From the NCBI GenBank assembly GCA_903994365.1, contig CAJEXL010000002.1, positions 62,001 to 126,000 on the forward strand: a stretch of DNA of 64,000 bases. The letters are read 5' to 3'. Positions 47,303 to 55,526 of the stretch are shown here, piece by piece (within the stretch, counting starts at the first letter, position 1; each line of letters begins with the position of its first letter). A model generated the notes under the pieces. It was not told the origin of the DNA, ran no database searches, and was given only the letters and a program-made list of their open reading frames with translations. The DNA comes from an uncultured Chlorobiaceae bacterium. GTDB taxonomy: Bacteria > Bacteroidota > Chlorobiia > Chlorobiales > Chlorobiaceae. A program made the translations under genes and the position numbers.

Positions 47303-47521
47303 ATGAAAACTGTGACACTGAAAATTGATAAGAGCGTTGACGAACAATTCAGCTTGTTCATTGCGCACTTCTCATCGAGCGAGATACAAATACTGGAGCA
47401 ATCTGAGTATATGAGCGACGATGAATATCTCAGAAGCATCAACGGCATGGTTCAAAGCCTTCATGATGCTAAAAGAGAGCCCCCGGAAAAAGGAGTGACA
47501 CTTGACAAACTGGAATGGTGA
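47303..47521 (+). CDS. Antitoxin whose YoeB-type toxin is lost
   Basis: The 72-residue protein MKTVTLKIDKSVDEQF... ending GVTLDKLEW is a paralogue of the antitoxin at 52973. The toxin start codon overlaps as usual (TGATG), but after about a dozen codons (MYIEALYPITKQ) the toxin sequence is replaced by the next gene. It may be an orphan antitoxin that still neutralises the related toxin. Confidence 0.75.
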   Translation: MKTVTLKIDKSVDEQFSLFIAHFSSSEIQILEQSEYMSDDEYLRSINGMVQSLHDAKREPPEKGVTLDKLEW

Positions 47522-47560
47522 TGTACATCGAAGCCCTTTACCCGATAACGAAGCAGCCCC

Positions 47561-47821
47561 ATGACAGACACAACGCATGGCATCAGCACTTTCCGCGTTG
47601 AAGTGACAAATATTTCTCCTTATGGCTTTTGGATTCTCGTCGGGGATGAAGAGCTGTTTTTGCCATACACTGAATTTCCCTGGTTCAAAGAGGCTCCCGT
47701 TGGCAAAATCTGCAAGGTAGAACTTCATCACCCGGAGCATTTGTATTGGCCATCTTTGGATATTGACCTTTCCATTGAGTCAATTCGTAAGCCTGATGTC
47801 TTTCCGCTTGTCAGCCAATGA
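47561..47821 (+). CDS. DUF2442 domain protein
   Basis: The 86-residue protein contains VEVTNISPYGFWILVGDEEL, LPYTEFPWFKEAPVGKI and the terminal LDIDLSIESIRKPDVFPL, the DUF2442 pattern. DUF2442 genes often sit next to DUF4160 genes and are thought to be toxin-antitoxin-like. No DUF4160 partner is seen here. Confidence 0.85.
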   Translation: MTDTTHGISTFRVEVTNISPYGFWILVGDEELFLPYTEFPWFKEAPVGKICKVELHHPEHLYWPSLDIDLSIESIRKPDVFPLVSQ

Positions 47822-47981
47822 AAAACCGTTATGCTCTATTTCAAGAGATCGTTGGCTTGTTGTCCCGGAGGGGAAGATGCAAAGATATAAAGCGTGGTCA
47901 GCATCAGATCATACCAACATCAGAGTTCTGTTAATATTGTTATAACCTTAGCATTAACTCTAATTAATATATTGAATTATC

Positions 47982-48164
47982 ATGGAAACAGTAAAAGAAA
48001 AAATAGTAGAAATCGTTCACTCTCAACCTGAAGATTCCAGTTATGATGAAATTTTAAGGGGAATTGTGTTTGAACGGATGGTAGCCAAAGGATTACAGGA
48101 TTCAAGGAAAGGAAATTTGATTTCTAATGAAACAATGGAACATCGAATTAAAACATGGCAGTAA
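47982..48164 (+). CDS. Putative antitoxin of a ParE-like pair
   Basis: The 60-residue protein METVKEKIVEIVHSQPEDSS has the phrase YDEILRGIVFERMVAKGLQD, like the antitoxins at 39398 and 55803 (MHEIYVREAIERGLADS) but clearly diverged. It is followed 23 nt later by a ParE-like toxin. Confidence 0.75.
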   Translation: METVKEKIVEIVHSQPEDSSYDEILRGIVFERMVAKGLQDSRKGNLISNETMEHRIKTWQ

Positions 48165-48187
48165 TAAGATGAACAACAGAATCGGAT

Positions 48188-48448
48188 ATGTGGTTGAGAG
48201 ATATTCATGAGTATATTTCCCGAGATAACCCATCTGCTGCGGCAAGAGTCATAAAATCAATCTACGATAAAGTTCAGATTTTAAAAGCCCTTCCTGAAAT
48301 CGGATACAGGTACAGAACTGAAGAAGAGGGTGAAATACGAATTTTACTGTATGGTCACTATCGAATTGCATACCTGATAAGGGAGACTGAGCAAATTGAT
48401 ATTCTGGGTGTTTTTCACGGATCACTGGATATTGAAAATTATCTGTAA
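48188..48448 (+). CDS. RelE/ParE-family toxin with a shortened N-terminus
   Basis: The 86-residue frame contains MWLRDIHEYISRDNPSAAAR, ILKALPEIGYRYRT, IRILLYGHYRIAYLI and DILGVFHGSLDI. Relatives begin about 12-15 residues earlier. Upstream in this frame TESD is readable but a TGA precedes it, so the first strand may be lost. Activity is doubtful. Confidence 0.75.
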   Translation: MWLRDIHEYISRDNPSAAARVIKSIYDKVQILKALPEIGYRYRTEEEGEIRILLYGHYRIAYLIRETEQIDILGVFHGSLDIENYL

Positions 48449-48469
48449 CTCGAACGCAAGGAGAACCGC

Positions 48470-48667
48470 ATGAACACAGACGCGACATATAACCCACAAC
48501 TGCAGGATGACAGTGAAGAGGCTGAAAAGCATCTCGCCCTTTTAATCCATCAAGCAGGAGAAGACGCAAGAGTTCACACAAAAAAAATTCTGGACGCACA
48601 TTTCAAAAAACTTAACGACATGATTGCCGAGGCGGTTTTATCTCAAAAAAAATCTCTCCCATCATGA
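48470..48667 (+). CDS. Small acidic partner protein of the zeta-like kinase (copy 2)
   Basis: 65 residues, MNTDATYNPQLQDDSEEAEK..., nearly the same as 38984-39181, with AAGGAGAACCGC as ribosome site. It overlaps the kinase frame by 4 nt. Probable antitoxin by position. Confidence 0.72.
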   Translation: MNTDATYNPQLQDDSEEAEKHLALLIHQAGEDARVHTKKILDAHFKKLNDMIAEAVLSQKKSLPS

Positions 48668-49071
48668 CAGATGCTCAAAAACCAGGATTGATTGTGGTAG
48701 CAGGGCCAAATGGTTCAGGCAAAACAACCATTACCGAAAAACTGCTCCGCCATGAATGGATGGAGGATTGTCAACACATCAATCCCGATCTGATTGCACA
48801 GCAAGAGTTTGGAGACTGGAACTCCCCTGTTGCTGTGATTCAGGCAGCAAACAAGGCAAAGGCCACCAGAGACTATTGCTATGGCTCATAACATCAGCAT
48901 CGCCTTTGAAACGGTATTCTCTACCCAGGAAAAGCTGGAGTTTCTCCAACGGGCAAAAGATGCCGGATTTTTTATTCGTTTCTTGTTCGTGTGTACCAAT
49001 GACCCTTCAATCAATGCTCAGCGTGTAGCCCAACGTGTTATGGGAGGTGGACATGATGTTAAATCATTGAC
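48664..49071 (+). pseudogene. Zeta-like P-loop kinase, frameshifted copy 2
   Basis: The first frame has LIVVAGPNGSGKTTITEKLL and runs to ATRDYC, then stops at 48891. The second frame (from about 48881) continues LAHNISIAFETVFSTQEKLE, AGFFIRFLFVCTNDPSINAQ and RVAQRVMGGGHDV, which is the zeta/ZTL pattern. A single-base change near 48880 breaks it, and the 3' end is cut where antitoxin-tail sequence begins at 49072. Confidence 0.85.
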
Positions 49072-49175
49072 AAAAGAGAGCCTCTGGAAAAAGGGGTGAC
49101 ACTCGATAGACTGGAGTGATGATGTACATCGAAGCCCTTTACCCGATAACGAAGCAGCACCATGACAGACACAAT
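49072..49175 (+). pseudogene. Remnant of the antitoxin/toxin junction (copy of 47471-47574)
   Basis: About 100 nt repeat the end of the orphan antitoxin, the TGATG overlap, the start of the toxin (ATGTACATCGAAGCCCTTTA) and the start of the DUF2442 gene (ATGACAGACACAA). It proves that this composite junction existed before it was duplicated. Confidence 0.85.
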
Positions 49176-49203
49176 GGGATGAATTTCAAAGGAGCCGCAA
49201 ACA

Positions 49204-49461
49204 ATGAACAAACATCATGATATTGGGAACATACAGTTTGAAGGAGACTTTTTTGAGGTCACTGTTGATAGCATAGCCAGAAGATTTGAATTGAAAACGG
49301 TATCGACTTTGCTGAATCAAGCCTCTGAAACAGAAAGGAAAACGTTTGAGGTTTCACCGTCAGGGTACGGGATACATTGGCCTCTCCTGGATGAAAATAT
49401 CTCCATTGATGCTCTTTTGGGCATTGTCAGTGCACCTGCAAGGAACAGAAAAACTGCATGA
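49204..49461 (+). CDS. DUF2442-like protein (copy 1)
   Basis: The 85-residue protein has FEVTVDSIARRFELKTVSTL and YGIHWPLLDENISIDALLGI, the C-terminal DUF2442 signature (HWPLLDEDISVEALL type). A frameshifted copy lies at 55527. It is preceded by AAAGGAGCCG. The function is unknown, and toxin-antitoxin association is usual for the family. Confidence 0.85.
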   Translation: MNKHHDIGNIQFEGDFFEVTVDSIARRFELKTVSTLLNQASETERKTFEVSPSGYGIHWPLLDENISIDALLGIVSAPARNRKTA

Positions 49462-49494
49462 CAAGAGGGTAACAAAACGATTAACGAAACCATC

Positions 49495-49692
49495 ATGAGC
49501 ACAGACGCGACATATAACCCACAAGTGCAGGATGACAGTGAGGAAGCTGAAAAGCATCTCGCCCTCTTAATCCATCAAGCAGGAGAAGACACAAGAATTC
49601 GCAAAAAAAAAAATTCTGGACGAACATTTCAAAAAACTTAACGACATGATTGCCGAGGCGGTTTTATCTCAAAAAAATCCCTCCCATCATGA
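49495..49692 (+). pseudogene. Zeta-kinase partner protein, frameshifted copy 3
   Basis: It starts MSTDATYNPQVQDDSEEAEK but an expanded A-run near 49606-49615 shifts the frame. The end of the gene (AEAVLSQK...) is still readable in the original phase. Confidence 0.8.
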
Positions 49693-49752
49693 CAGATCCT
49701 CAAAAACCGAGATTGATTGTGGTAGCAGGGCCCAATGGTTCAGGCAAAACCG
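49689..49752 (+). pseudogene. Zeta-like kinase, 5' stub (copy 3)
   Basis: Only MTDPQKPRLIVVAGPNGSGK remains. The sequence then changes, inside the Walker A codons, into the 3' end of the convergent AAA ATPase gene. It marks a recombination junction. Confidence 0.85.
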
Positions 49753-49761
49753 ATTCTCAGC

Positions 49762-50976
49762 TTAATAAAGAAACCCGAAGAGCCAAAGTGGAATTTTGTT
49801 CTGAAATCCCGTTTCGATATCGTCAGCAACAACAAAGCTCTTCTCGACCTTGCTGATTTGGTTGAACCCCTTCCCCTTTCCGCCTATTTCAAAGGTGTAT
49901 TCTGATTTGACAATAAAATCCCCTTTTGCGGAAAGCTCAATGGTGTTTTCAACAAGGCCAGGATGAAGGGCGGTGGCGTTGCGCAGTTGATTGACGAAGA
50001 AGAGTTCTCGCAAGGTGCCTGTATTGACTGTTTCAGCAATGGCATACATCAGGTTGCTGTTTTCAAGGTAAATCTTGTCGGGCCTGGTCAACACCTCATA
50101 CCCGTGACCCTGACTGCGCACCAGATTCAGCAGCCTTGCATCCTGCAGATTCTCCAGATATTCATAGAGACGTGGCCGCGATATATCGGTTGCCTCTGCC
50201 AGTTTTGATATGTTTGGGCTAAACGGAACGCTTGTCGCCAGAAGGTAGAGCAGTTTTTTGAGTTTTGAAATCTGCCGCGCTTCGATGCGATTCACCAAAG
50301 GAAGATCAACTTCAAGAATGTGGTTGATGACCTCCCGGAGTCGAAAGAGATAGGTGCCCACACTCTCCAGAAAGAAGGGATAGTAGCCGATCTGCTGGTA
50401 ATCGCGAAAGAGTTTGCGAACGGTTATCTCACTGCAAAGGGTTTCGGCAATCTGGCGATGCCCTGCAAGAATATCTTCCAGTGCATACGCAGGGTACGCT
50501 TTGTTCCCGGTGAAGTTGAGATACTCCCGAAAAGAGAGTCCATGCAGATTAAAAATGATGGCACGCCTGCTTAAATCCGCCTTTTGTTTTGAAATCTGCA
50601 AAAGGCTTGAGCCGGAAAAAACAACCTTCAGCTTTGGAAAAAAGTCGTAGATCGCCTTGATGTCGATTGCCCAGTCAGGATATTTGTGAATCTCGTCCAC
50701 AAGGAGAAGTTCACCGCCAAACTGATAAAACTCCCGCGCAAACTCGAAAAGGTTATGTGCCTGAAAATAGGGGCTGTCGACCGAAATATAGAGCGCCCGA
50801 TCAGAATCGCCATACCGCTCCCTGACATGCTGCAACATCAAGGTTGTCTTTCCTGTGCCTCGTGCCCCAAGAATCCCGATACAGCGTTCATTCCAGTCAA
50901 TACGGTTGTAGAGGTATCGCTTTACCGCGCTTACTGATGCAATGAGCCGATGCTGTTCGTTGAAAAAGTTTTCCAT
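49762..50976 (-). CDS. AAA ATPase with DUF4143 C-terminal domain
   Basis: From the ATG at 50976 (404 residues) there is MENFFNEQHRLIASVSAVKR, Walker A GARGTGKT at 37-44, Walker B LLLVDEIHKYPDW near 90-102, then FSGSSLLQISKQKADLSRRA, a winged-helix stretch, and a DUF4143 nuclease-like tail (FEIGGKGKGFNQI). Such AAA_14/DUF4143 proteins are common accessory ATPases of unknown role. The upstream in-frame region to 51045 is not needed. A remnant of its 3' end lies at 61672-61937. Confidence 0.9.
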   Translation of the reverse strand: MENFFNEQHRLIASVSAVKRYLYNRIDWNERCIGILGARGTGKTTLMLQHVRERYGDSDRALYISVDSPYFQAHNLFEFAREFYQFGGELLLVDEIHKYPDWAIDIKAIYDFFPKLKVVFSGSSLLQISKQKADLSRRAIIFNLHGLSFREYLNFTGNKAYPAYALEDILAGHRQIAETLCSEITVRKLFRDYQQIGYYPFFLESVGTYLFRLREVINHILEVDLPLVNRIEARQISKLKKLLYLLATSVPFSPNISKLAEATDISRPRLYEYLENLQDARLLNLVRSQGHGYEVLTRPDKIYLENSNLMYAIAETVNTGTLRELFFVNQLRNATALHPGLVENTIELSAKGDFIVKSEYTFEIGGKGKGFNQISKVEKSFVVADDIETGFQNKIPLWLFGFLY

Positions 50977-51197
50977 AGCAACTATCCTGCGCTTATTTGT
51001 AAAACTGATTTTACAAATATACGGAATAAATGGAAAAAGCGGCAACTACTGTTACAACAGCAAACAAGCAATGAGTTGTATCAATGGGTGTGTTCAACGA
51101 TTTTCTGAACCAGACGGTACAGCGGTAAATCATGGTACAATGCCATACCACAAAATTATTTTTGACAGAGGGCGAGCCCCCTGTACCCCGCTAATTG

Positions 51198-51416
51198 TTA
51201 AATAGATAAATGGTTAAAAAAACCGCATGGCACGAACACGCCATATAGCGCCCTTGCCGTTGGTGTTCCATACGTCAGTTTTAATTCCAACCGGGCAACT
51301 AAAGCTTCTATTCTGGCATGGGTATCTGAAACATATTTGGCAAGATCATGCTCAGCTCTATCGTCCAGAATTTTTTGGGTTTTGACTTTTTCAATCAGAA
51401 GCTCATTATCATTCAT
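51198..51416 (-). CDS. Probable antitoxin of the adjacent PIN-type toxin
   Basis: The 72-residue protein MNDNELLIEKVKTQKILDDR contains HDLAKYVSDTHARIEALVAR. It follows the PIN-like gene with an 8-nt overlap, the usual place of its antitoxin. A copy of its 5' half is at 60638-60782. I do not recognise a named family. Confidence 0.6.
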   Translation of the reverse strand: MNDNELLIEKVKTQKILDDRAEHDLAKYVSDTHARIEALVARLELKLTYGTPTARALYGVFVPCGFFNHLSI

Positions 51417-51885
51417 CAGGTTTCTCCGAAAATAATTCTAATGGGGTGACAATTTCCGATGTCGGCAGGTTCAATCGGGCATTTATCACACGAATATACT
51501 GGCGTTTATTGGCGTTCGCCAGGTGATTGCAGTTCCAGGTTAACAAAAAATCATTTTTATAAAACGAGGCATCGGCCAAATGCAAGGCATCCCCCTTGAG
51601 GGCGCATGGCATAAATTATCCAGGTAGATTTGAGCTATATCAACTATTTGCGCATCAGGCATCAAGAGCGGCATGCCAGCCACGAATGTCAAAAGTTCCT
51701 GTTTTTTTTGGTAATGACCTTCGCTGATTTCGTCAAGCGTTGCCTCCGATGCCCAAACATCAAAATTATGAGCCTCTTCATTCCACCATTTCCGGGTGAC
51801 TTCGATATGTAGCCTGATGCTCTCCCGCTCATCAAACAGATAGCTGGGAATGGTGGTGTCTTCGGTACAAAACGGCGACACAAGC
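51409..51885 (-). pseudogene. PIN-domain (VapC-like) toxin, frameshifted and 5' truncated
   Basis: Reading 5' to 3' on the minus strand: TTIPSYLFDERESIRLHIEV, TRKWWNEEAHNFDVWASEAT, LDEISEGHYQKKQELLTFVA and DAQIVDIAQIYLDN. Then a shift near 51605 leads to MPCALKGDALHLADASFYKN, DFLLTWNCNHLANANKRQYI and LELFSEKPDE. This is the PIN-like type with EVT-RKWW and D-LHLA-A. The N-terminal residues are replaced at 51878-51885 by ccoI-tail sequence, so it is inactive. Confidence 0.8.
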
Positions 51886-52059
51886 TCCTCGCGATGTTTT
51901 TCCATCATCAGGCAGAACCTTGTCTGGGCCTTTTCGTATAATCTTATAGCGTTGCCACTTGCCGTGTCGGGGGTACTGCACCCCATCATCTCCGCACTGC
52001 TGATGGTGACCAGCTCCCTTGTTGTGGGAAGCAACTCCCTGCGGCTGAAAAACCTGTGA
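51878..52059 (+). pseudogene. ccoI 3'-end fragment (copy 2)
   Basis: It encodes only the last two TM helices of the ATPase: RCFSIIRQNLVWAFSYNLIA, then LHPIISALLMVTSSLVVGSN and SLRLKNL. No catalytic part is present. Confidence 0.92.
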
Positions 52060-52069
52060 CCAAGCAACC

Positions 52070-52234
52070 ATGAGCACCACCTTTTACCTGATCGGCATCG
52101 GTTTTTTTGTCGGCATCGCCGCATGGTTTCTCTTTATCTTGGCCGTCAAAAGCGGCCAGTTCGACGACCCCGAAGCGCCAAAATACCGAATGCTCGACGA
52201 TGAGGACGAGCCTGCAAAAAAGAAAAACCAATGA
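52070..52234 (+). CDS. ccoS: CcoS copy 2 (shortened tail)
   Basis: This 54-residue copy begins MSTTFYLIGIGFF and keeps KSGQFDDPEAPKYRMLDDED but has Leu in place of the Trp that ends the TM in copy 1 (FIW to FIL) and a shorter KKKNQ tail. It is open and precedes an intact safE, so expression is possible if a promoter is present. Confidence 0.85.
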   Translation: MSTTFYLIGIGFFVGIAAWFLFILAVKSGQFDDPEAPKYRMLDDEDEPAKKKNQ

Positions 52235-52908
52235 GCAGCGCCCCCCTTCTCGCCATGCTCCTCTCCGGACTTGCCGGAGGATTCGGCCACTGCATCAGCA
52301 TGTGCGGGCCGGTAGTTGCCGCCTTCACCGTCGGCGAAACCCGGCAGGGAGTGCTTCACCACCTGCTCTACAACCTCGGGCGAATCACCACCTACACCAT
52401 CCTCGGCGCTCTTGTCGGCCTTTCCGGCTCATTTCTTGTCCTTACCGCCTCCATCGAGCAGCTCCAGCGCGCCATCATGATCATCGCCGGTCTCGCCATC
52501 ATCCTCATGGGCCTCTCCACCGCAGAGTGGCTGCCACGAAGCTCCTCAATCAGGAGCTGCACCCCCGGCAACTCACTCATCCAAAAGATCATGGCCCTCT
52601 TCAAAGTCCCCCGCTCTATCGGCGCTTACTACCCCATGGGCATCGTCCTTGGCTTTCTCCCTTGCGGCCTCACCTACACCGCCCTCCTCGCCGCCACCCG
52701 CTCCGCCATGGAGGCTCCTCACGCCTTTGCCGTAATGCTGCAAGGCACCCTGATGATGATACTCTTCGACATCGGCACCGCGCCAGCGCTGATTCTGGTG
52801 GGAAAGGTGGTGAATAGTATCAGCGGCAGAATGCGCAGGTGGTTTTACCGGGTGGCCAGTGTGATTATGATTGCGACAGGGGTTTGGTTTGTGGTGGAGG
52901 GGTTTTAG
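52231..52908 (+). CDS. SafE/DsbD_2-type membrane protein (copy 2, intact)
   Basis: 225 residues, the same length as copy 1, with GHCISMCGP and GFLPCGLTYTAL kept. A few substitutions (AMLLSG, SSSIRSC, APHAFAVMLQG, LFDIGTAP) separate the two. Since it is open over its full length, it is either recent or under selection. Confidence 0.88.
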   Translation: MSSAPLLAMLLSGLAGGFGHCISMCGPVVAAFTVGETRQGVLHHLLYNLGRITTYTILGALVGLSGSFLVLTASIEQLQRAIMIIAGLAIILMGLSTAEWLPRSSSIRSCTPGNSLIQKIMALFKVPRSIGAYYPMGIVLGFLPCGLTYTALLAATRSAMEAPHAFAVMLQGTLMMILFDIGTAPALILVGKVVNSISGRMRRWFYRVASVIMIATGVWFVVEGF

Positions 52909-52972
52909 ATGGTTTGAAATTTGCGTATTATACTTGATGAGAGGGTCATGTAATACTATTTTAACAAAAGCC

Positions 52973-53191
52973 ATGAAAACAGTTACCCTAAAAATAGATG
53001 ACAGCATTCATGAAAAATTCACATGGCTGCTTGAGCACTTCTCGGGAAGTGGAATAACAATACTCGAACAAGCTGAGTACCTCAGCGATGACGATTATCT
53101 GAGAAGTATTGACGGTATGGTTCAATCTCTCCAGGAAGCTCGAAAAGAACCTTCAGAATATGGAGTTACTCTCGATAAACTGGAGTGGTGA
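52973..53191 (+). CDS. Antitoxin of a YoeB-type pair
   Basis: The 72-residue protein MKTVTLKIDDSIHEKFTWLL ends YGVTLDKLEW and is related to the orphan at 47303. Its last base overlaps the toxin ATG (TGATG), so they are translationally coupled. Confidence 0.85.
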   Translation: MKTVTLKIDDSIHEKFTWLLEHFSGSGITILEQAEYLSDDDYLRSIDGMVQSLQEARKEPSEYGVTLDKLEW

Positions 53192-53451
53192 TGTACAGCA
53201 TCCTCCTTATGTCCCAAGCTCAAAAGGATGCCAAAAAACTTGGTGCCAGTGGGTTGAAGAAAAAAGCATTACAGTTGATACAACTCATTCAGATTGACCC
53301 ATATACGTTTCCTCCAGAATTTGAGTATTTAAAAGGCGATATGAAGGGATTGATTAGCAGAAGAATCAACAAGCAACACCGTCTTGTGTATGAAGTTTTT
53401 GAGGAAACAAAAAGCATAAAAGTATATCGGATGTGGAGCCGCTACGAATAA
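53191..53451 (+). CDS. YoeB/Txe-type mRNA interferase toxin
   Basis: The 86-residue toxin has MSQAQKDAKKLGASGLKKKA, FEYLKGDMKGLISRRINKQH, RLVYEVFEETKSIKVYRMW and ends SRYE. The E-x-LKGD-x2-G-x-SRRIN-x2-HRLVYE core is that of YoeB ribosome-dependent endoribonucleases. It appears complete and is one of the few intact toxins here. Confidence 0.9.
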   Translation: MYSILLMSQAQKDAKKLGASGLKKKALQLIQLIQIDPYTFPPEFEYLKGDMKGLISRRINKQHRLVYEVFEETKSIKVYRMWSRYE

Positions 53452-53536
53452 ATTTTATATCAATTGAAACCAATAAAATTATAACGGTTTATAGAGCTGA
53501 CAGTACAACTATCAACAACAGAAGGTGAAGTGGACG

Positions 53537-53764
53537 ATGGCATTGTCAATAAACACTACAGGACTTGAAAAAACTGTCGATCCTGAAATTGGCAGTATTT
53601 TATTTTATCGTAAAAATTTTTCAGGAATACCCGAACAAGTAGTACATGGCGATGGCTTTACTATTGAATTAAGCGGCAATGAAGTTGTACTGATTGATAT
53701 TTACGACACGGATTTGCTGTTATCAAAATTAGCAGATGACGCAATTGCTGCAAAAGCATCGTGA
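53537..53764 (+). CDS. Hypothetical 75-residue protein
   Basis: From the ATG at 53537 the product is MALSINTTGLEKTVDPEIGS... with ELSGNEVVLIDIYDTDLLLS. It has no TM. I do not recognise it. AGAAGGTGAAG upstream is a fair ribosome site. It ends where a short safE-like stretch begins (GTGATTATGATTGCCACCGG, 53761-53780), so it borders a junction. Confidence 0.5.
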   Translation: MALSINTTGLEKTVDPEIGSILFYRKNFSGIPEQVVHGDGFTIELSGNEVVLIDIYDTDLLLSKLADDAIAAKAS

Positions 53765-53819
53765 TTATGATTGCCACCGGTACCCTTGTTTGTAGTTTCG
53801 CGTTGGTTAACAACCGAGA

Positions 53820-54152
53820 TTGATTGTGGTAGCAGGGCCCAATGGTTCAGGAAAAACAACCATTACCGAAAAACTGCTCCGCCCCGAATGGATGGAGGAT
53901 TGTCAATACATCAATCCCGATCTGATTGCACAGCAAGAGTTTGGAGACTGGAACTCCCCTGCTGCTGTGATTCAGGCAGCAAACAAGGCAAAAGCCACCA
54001 GAGACTATTGCTTGGCTCATAACATCAGCATCGCCTTTGAAACGGTATTCTCTACCCAGGAAAAGCTGGAGTTTCTCAAACGGGCAAAAGATGCCGGATT
54101 TTTTATTCGTTTCTTCTTCGTGTGTACCAATGACCCGTCAATCAATGCTCAG
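53820..54152 (+). pseudogene. Zeta-like P-loop kinase, copy 4 (no start, 3' truncated)
   Basis: It encodes IVVAGPNGSGKTTITEKLLR, INPDLIAQQEFGDWNSPAAV, LAHNISIAFETVFSTQEKLE and VCTNDPSINAQR in a single frame, so here the middle is not broken. The natural ATG and the partner gene are missing (only a TTG at 53820), and after INAQR the sequence changes to an unrelated tail. Confidence 0.82.
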
Positions 54153-54217
54153 CGTCGAGCTTCCACAAAACCATGCACTCATGAAGAGATCAGTGCGACC
54201 AGATTGTCAGAACGCCC

Positions 54218-54370
54218 ATGAGCCTGTATGTGCTGGATGCAAGCGTCATTGTAAAATGGCTGATCCCTGAAAACCCCGATGAACACAACGTACAGGAATC
54301 TTTGGCATTACTGTATGCTTTACGTGAAGGCAGTATCTCTGTATATCAACCTTGCCACTGGCCGATCTAA
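54218..54370 (+). pseudogene. VapC-like PIN toxin, N-terminal fragment
   Basis: This 50-residue frame reads MSLYVLDASVIVKWLIPENP and continues to YQPCHWPI, the beginning of a PIN-domain toxin (first catalytic Asp in LDAS). The rest is missing. The preceding frame tail (CTHEEISATRLSERP) may be the end of its antitoxin. Confidence 0.72.
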
Positions 54371-54470
54371 AATAAGAGGAATAGTTTCAGAAAGTTTTAT
54401 ATTTTAGAGATAATTTTTACTTCCAGGCAGGGGATTTTCTATCCATCACTTTATACAGGAATAGGATACC

Positions 54471-54701
54471 ATGCAAACCCATGACCGTATTACCATAGAC
54501 CCCAATATTTGTCACGGGAAGCCATGTATTCGCGGACTGCGTTATCCAGTTGAAAACGTGCTTGAATGGCTGGCTGGCGGAATGACCATTGATGATATTC
54601 TGGGCGACTATGAGGATCTTGAACGAGATGATATTCTCGCTACGTTAGCTTATGCTGCCCGATTAGCGCATATCAAGAGCACCAAAGTTCTGGCAGCATG
54701 A
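54471..54701 (+). CDS. DUF433 antitoxin
   Basis: The 76-residue protein contains RITIDPNICHGKPCIRGLRY, VLEWLAGGMTIDDILGDY and LERDDILATLAYAARL, the complete DUF433 winged-helix pattern of antitoxins paired with DUF5615 toxins (VapB45-like). AGGATACC precedes the ATG. It overlaps the next gene by 4 nt. Confidence 0.93.
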   Translation: MQTHDRITIDPNICHGKPCIRGLRYPVENVLEWLAGGMTIDDILGDYEDLERDDILATLAYAARLAHIKSTKVLAA

Positions 54702-55051
54702 AGTTTCTGGTAGATGCTCAACTGCCTCGCCGTTTTTGCGATTGGTTACGGGAACGTGGTCATGATGCTCTGCATACCCTCGACCTGGAGTTGGGCAACC
54801 AAACACCCGATTGTGACATCATCCTTATGGCCGACAGGGATGGTCGTATTGTTGTAACCAAGGATGATGACTTTGTTCAGTCTTTTCTGTTGCGAAAGAC
54901 TCCTCAACGGCTGATGCTGGTTGCTTCAGGCAATATCGGCAATGCAGAACTTGAGCGGTTGATTATTGCAGCATTGCCTACGATAACAGAGGCTTTCGCA
55001 ACAGCCCATTACATCGAGATAGGCAGAAATTCAGTGATTGTTCATGAGTAA
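54698..55051 (+). CDS. DUF5615 PIN-like toxin
   Basis: The 117-residue protein begins MKFLVDAQLPRRFCDWLRER with GHDALHTLDL and DRDGRIVVTKDDDFVQSFLL, the acidic PIN-like residues of DUF5615/VapC45-type nucleases. It is intact and coupled to the DUF433 gene. Confidence 0.92.
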   Translation: MKFLVDAQLPRRFCDWLRERGHDALHTLDLELGNQTPDCDIILMADRDGRIVVTKDDDFVQSFLLRKTPQRLMLVASGNIGNAELERLIIAALPTITEAFATAHYIEIGRNSVIVHE

Positions 55052-55526
55052 ATGGGTTGGTCTTACCCCAGAACCATCGCCATAGCTGCAACTCCCGCAT
55101 CCTCCGATAAAGCCCATCGCTGGCCATCAACTCTCCATGCACGCCTGCTCCACAATCCGCCTCTTTTCAGCGTTAAGCTTGTCAGGGAAATTATAGCCCG
55201 CCCAAGCCTGCCAGTCTTTATACCGGAGTCACTTCCCAAAAAGGAACCCTCCCCGCATGAAAGGTACTCAAAGTCCCCCAGAGCAAGATTTGACTCAGTT
55301 GCTTATCGTCACACTCCTCTTTAAATTGCATTTTATAAGCGCCAGAACTTTACAGTAAACGCTCTTGTATTCGCCAGGCTGGCAACATAAAAAGCTGAAG
55401 TAGTCTATGCCCACAATACTTGTCAGACTTGGATGGAGATTATTTTCTACGCCAGTAAGGACAAACCAATCCATGTCCATTGCCGGAATAGTGACAATGA
55501 GATGAATTTCAAACGAGACGCAAGCA
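55052..55526. other. Intergenic stretch, possible minus-strand gene remnant
   Basis: No intact gene. Read on the minus strand near 55140-55220 the sequence gives a protein-like stretch, KDWQAWAGYNFPDKLNAEKR, continuing RIVEQACM, flanked by stops and shifts. I do not recognise it. Confidence 0.35.

Larger units (their letters stand above)
51878..52931 (+). repeat. ccoI-tail/ccoS/safE block, copy 2
   Basis: It repeats 36892-37980 from CACAAGCTCC to AATTTGCGTATTAT. It is 36 nt shorter, entirely explained by the shorter ccoS. It cuts into the PIN gene on its left and leads into an antitoxin gene on its right. Confidence 0.93.

Noticed and set aside
55052-55324. 90-codon plus-strand frame after the DUF5615 gene
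   Set aside because: It starts directly at the previous stop, has no ribosome site and reads like non-coding sequence.
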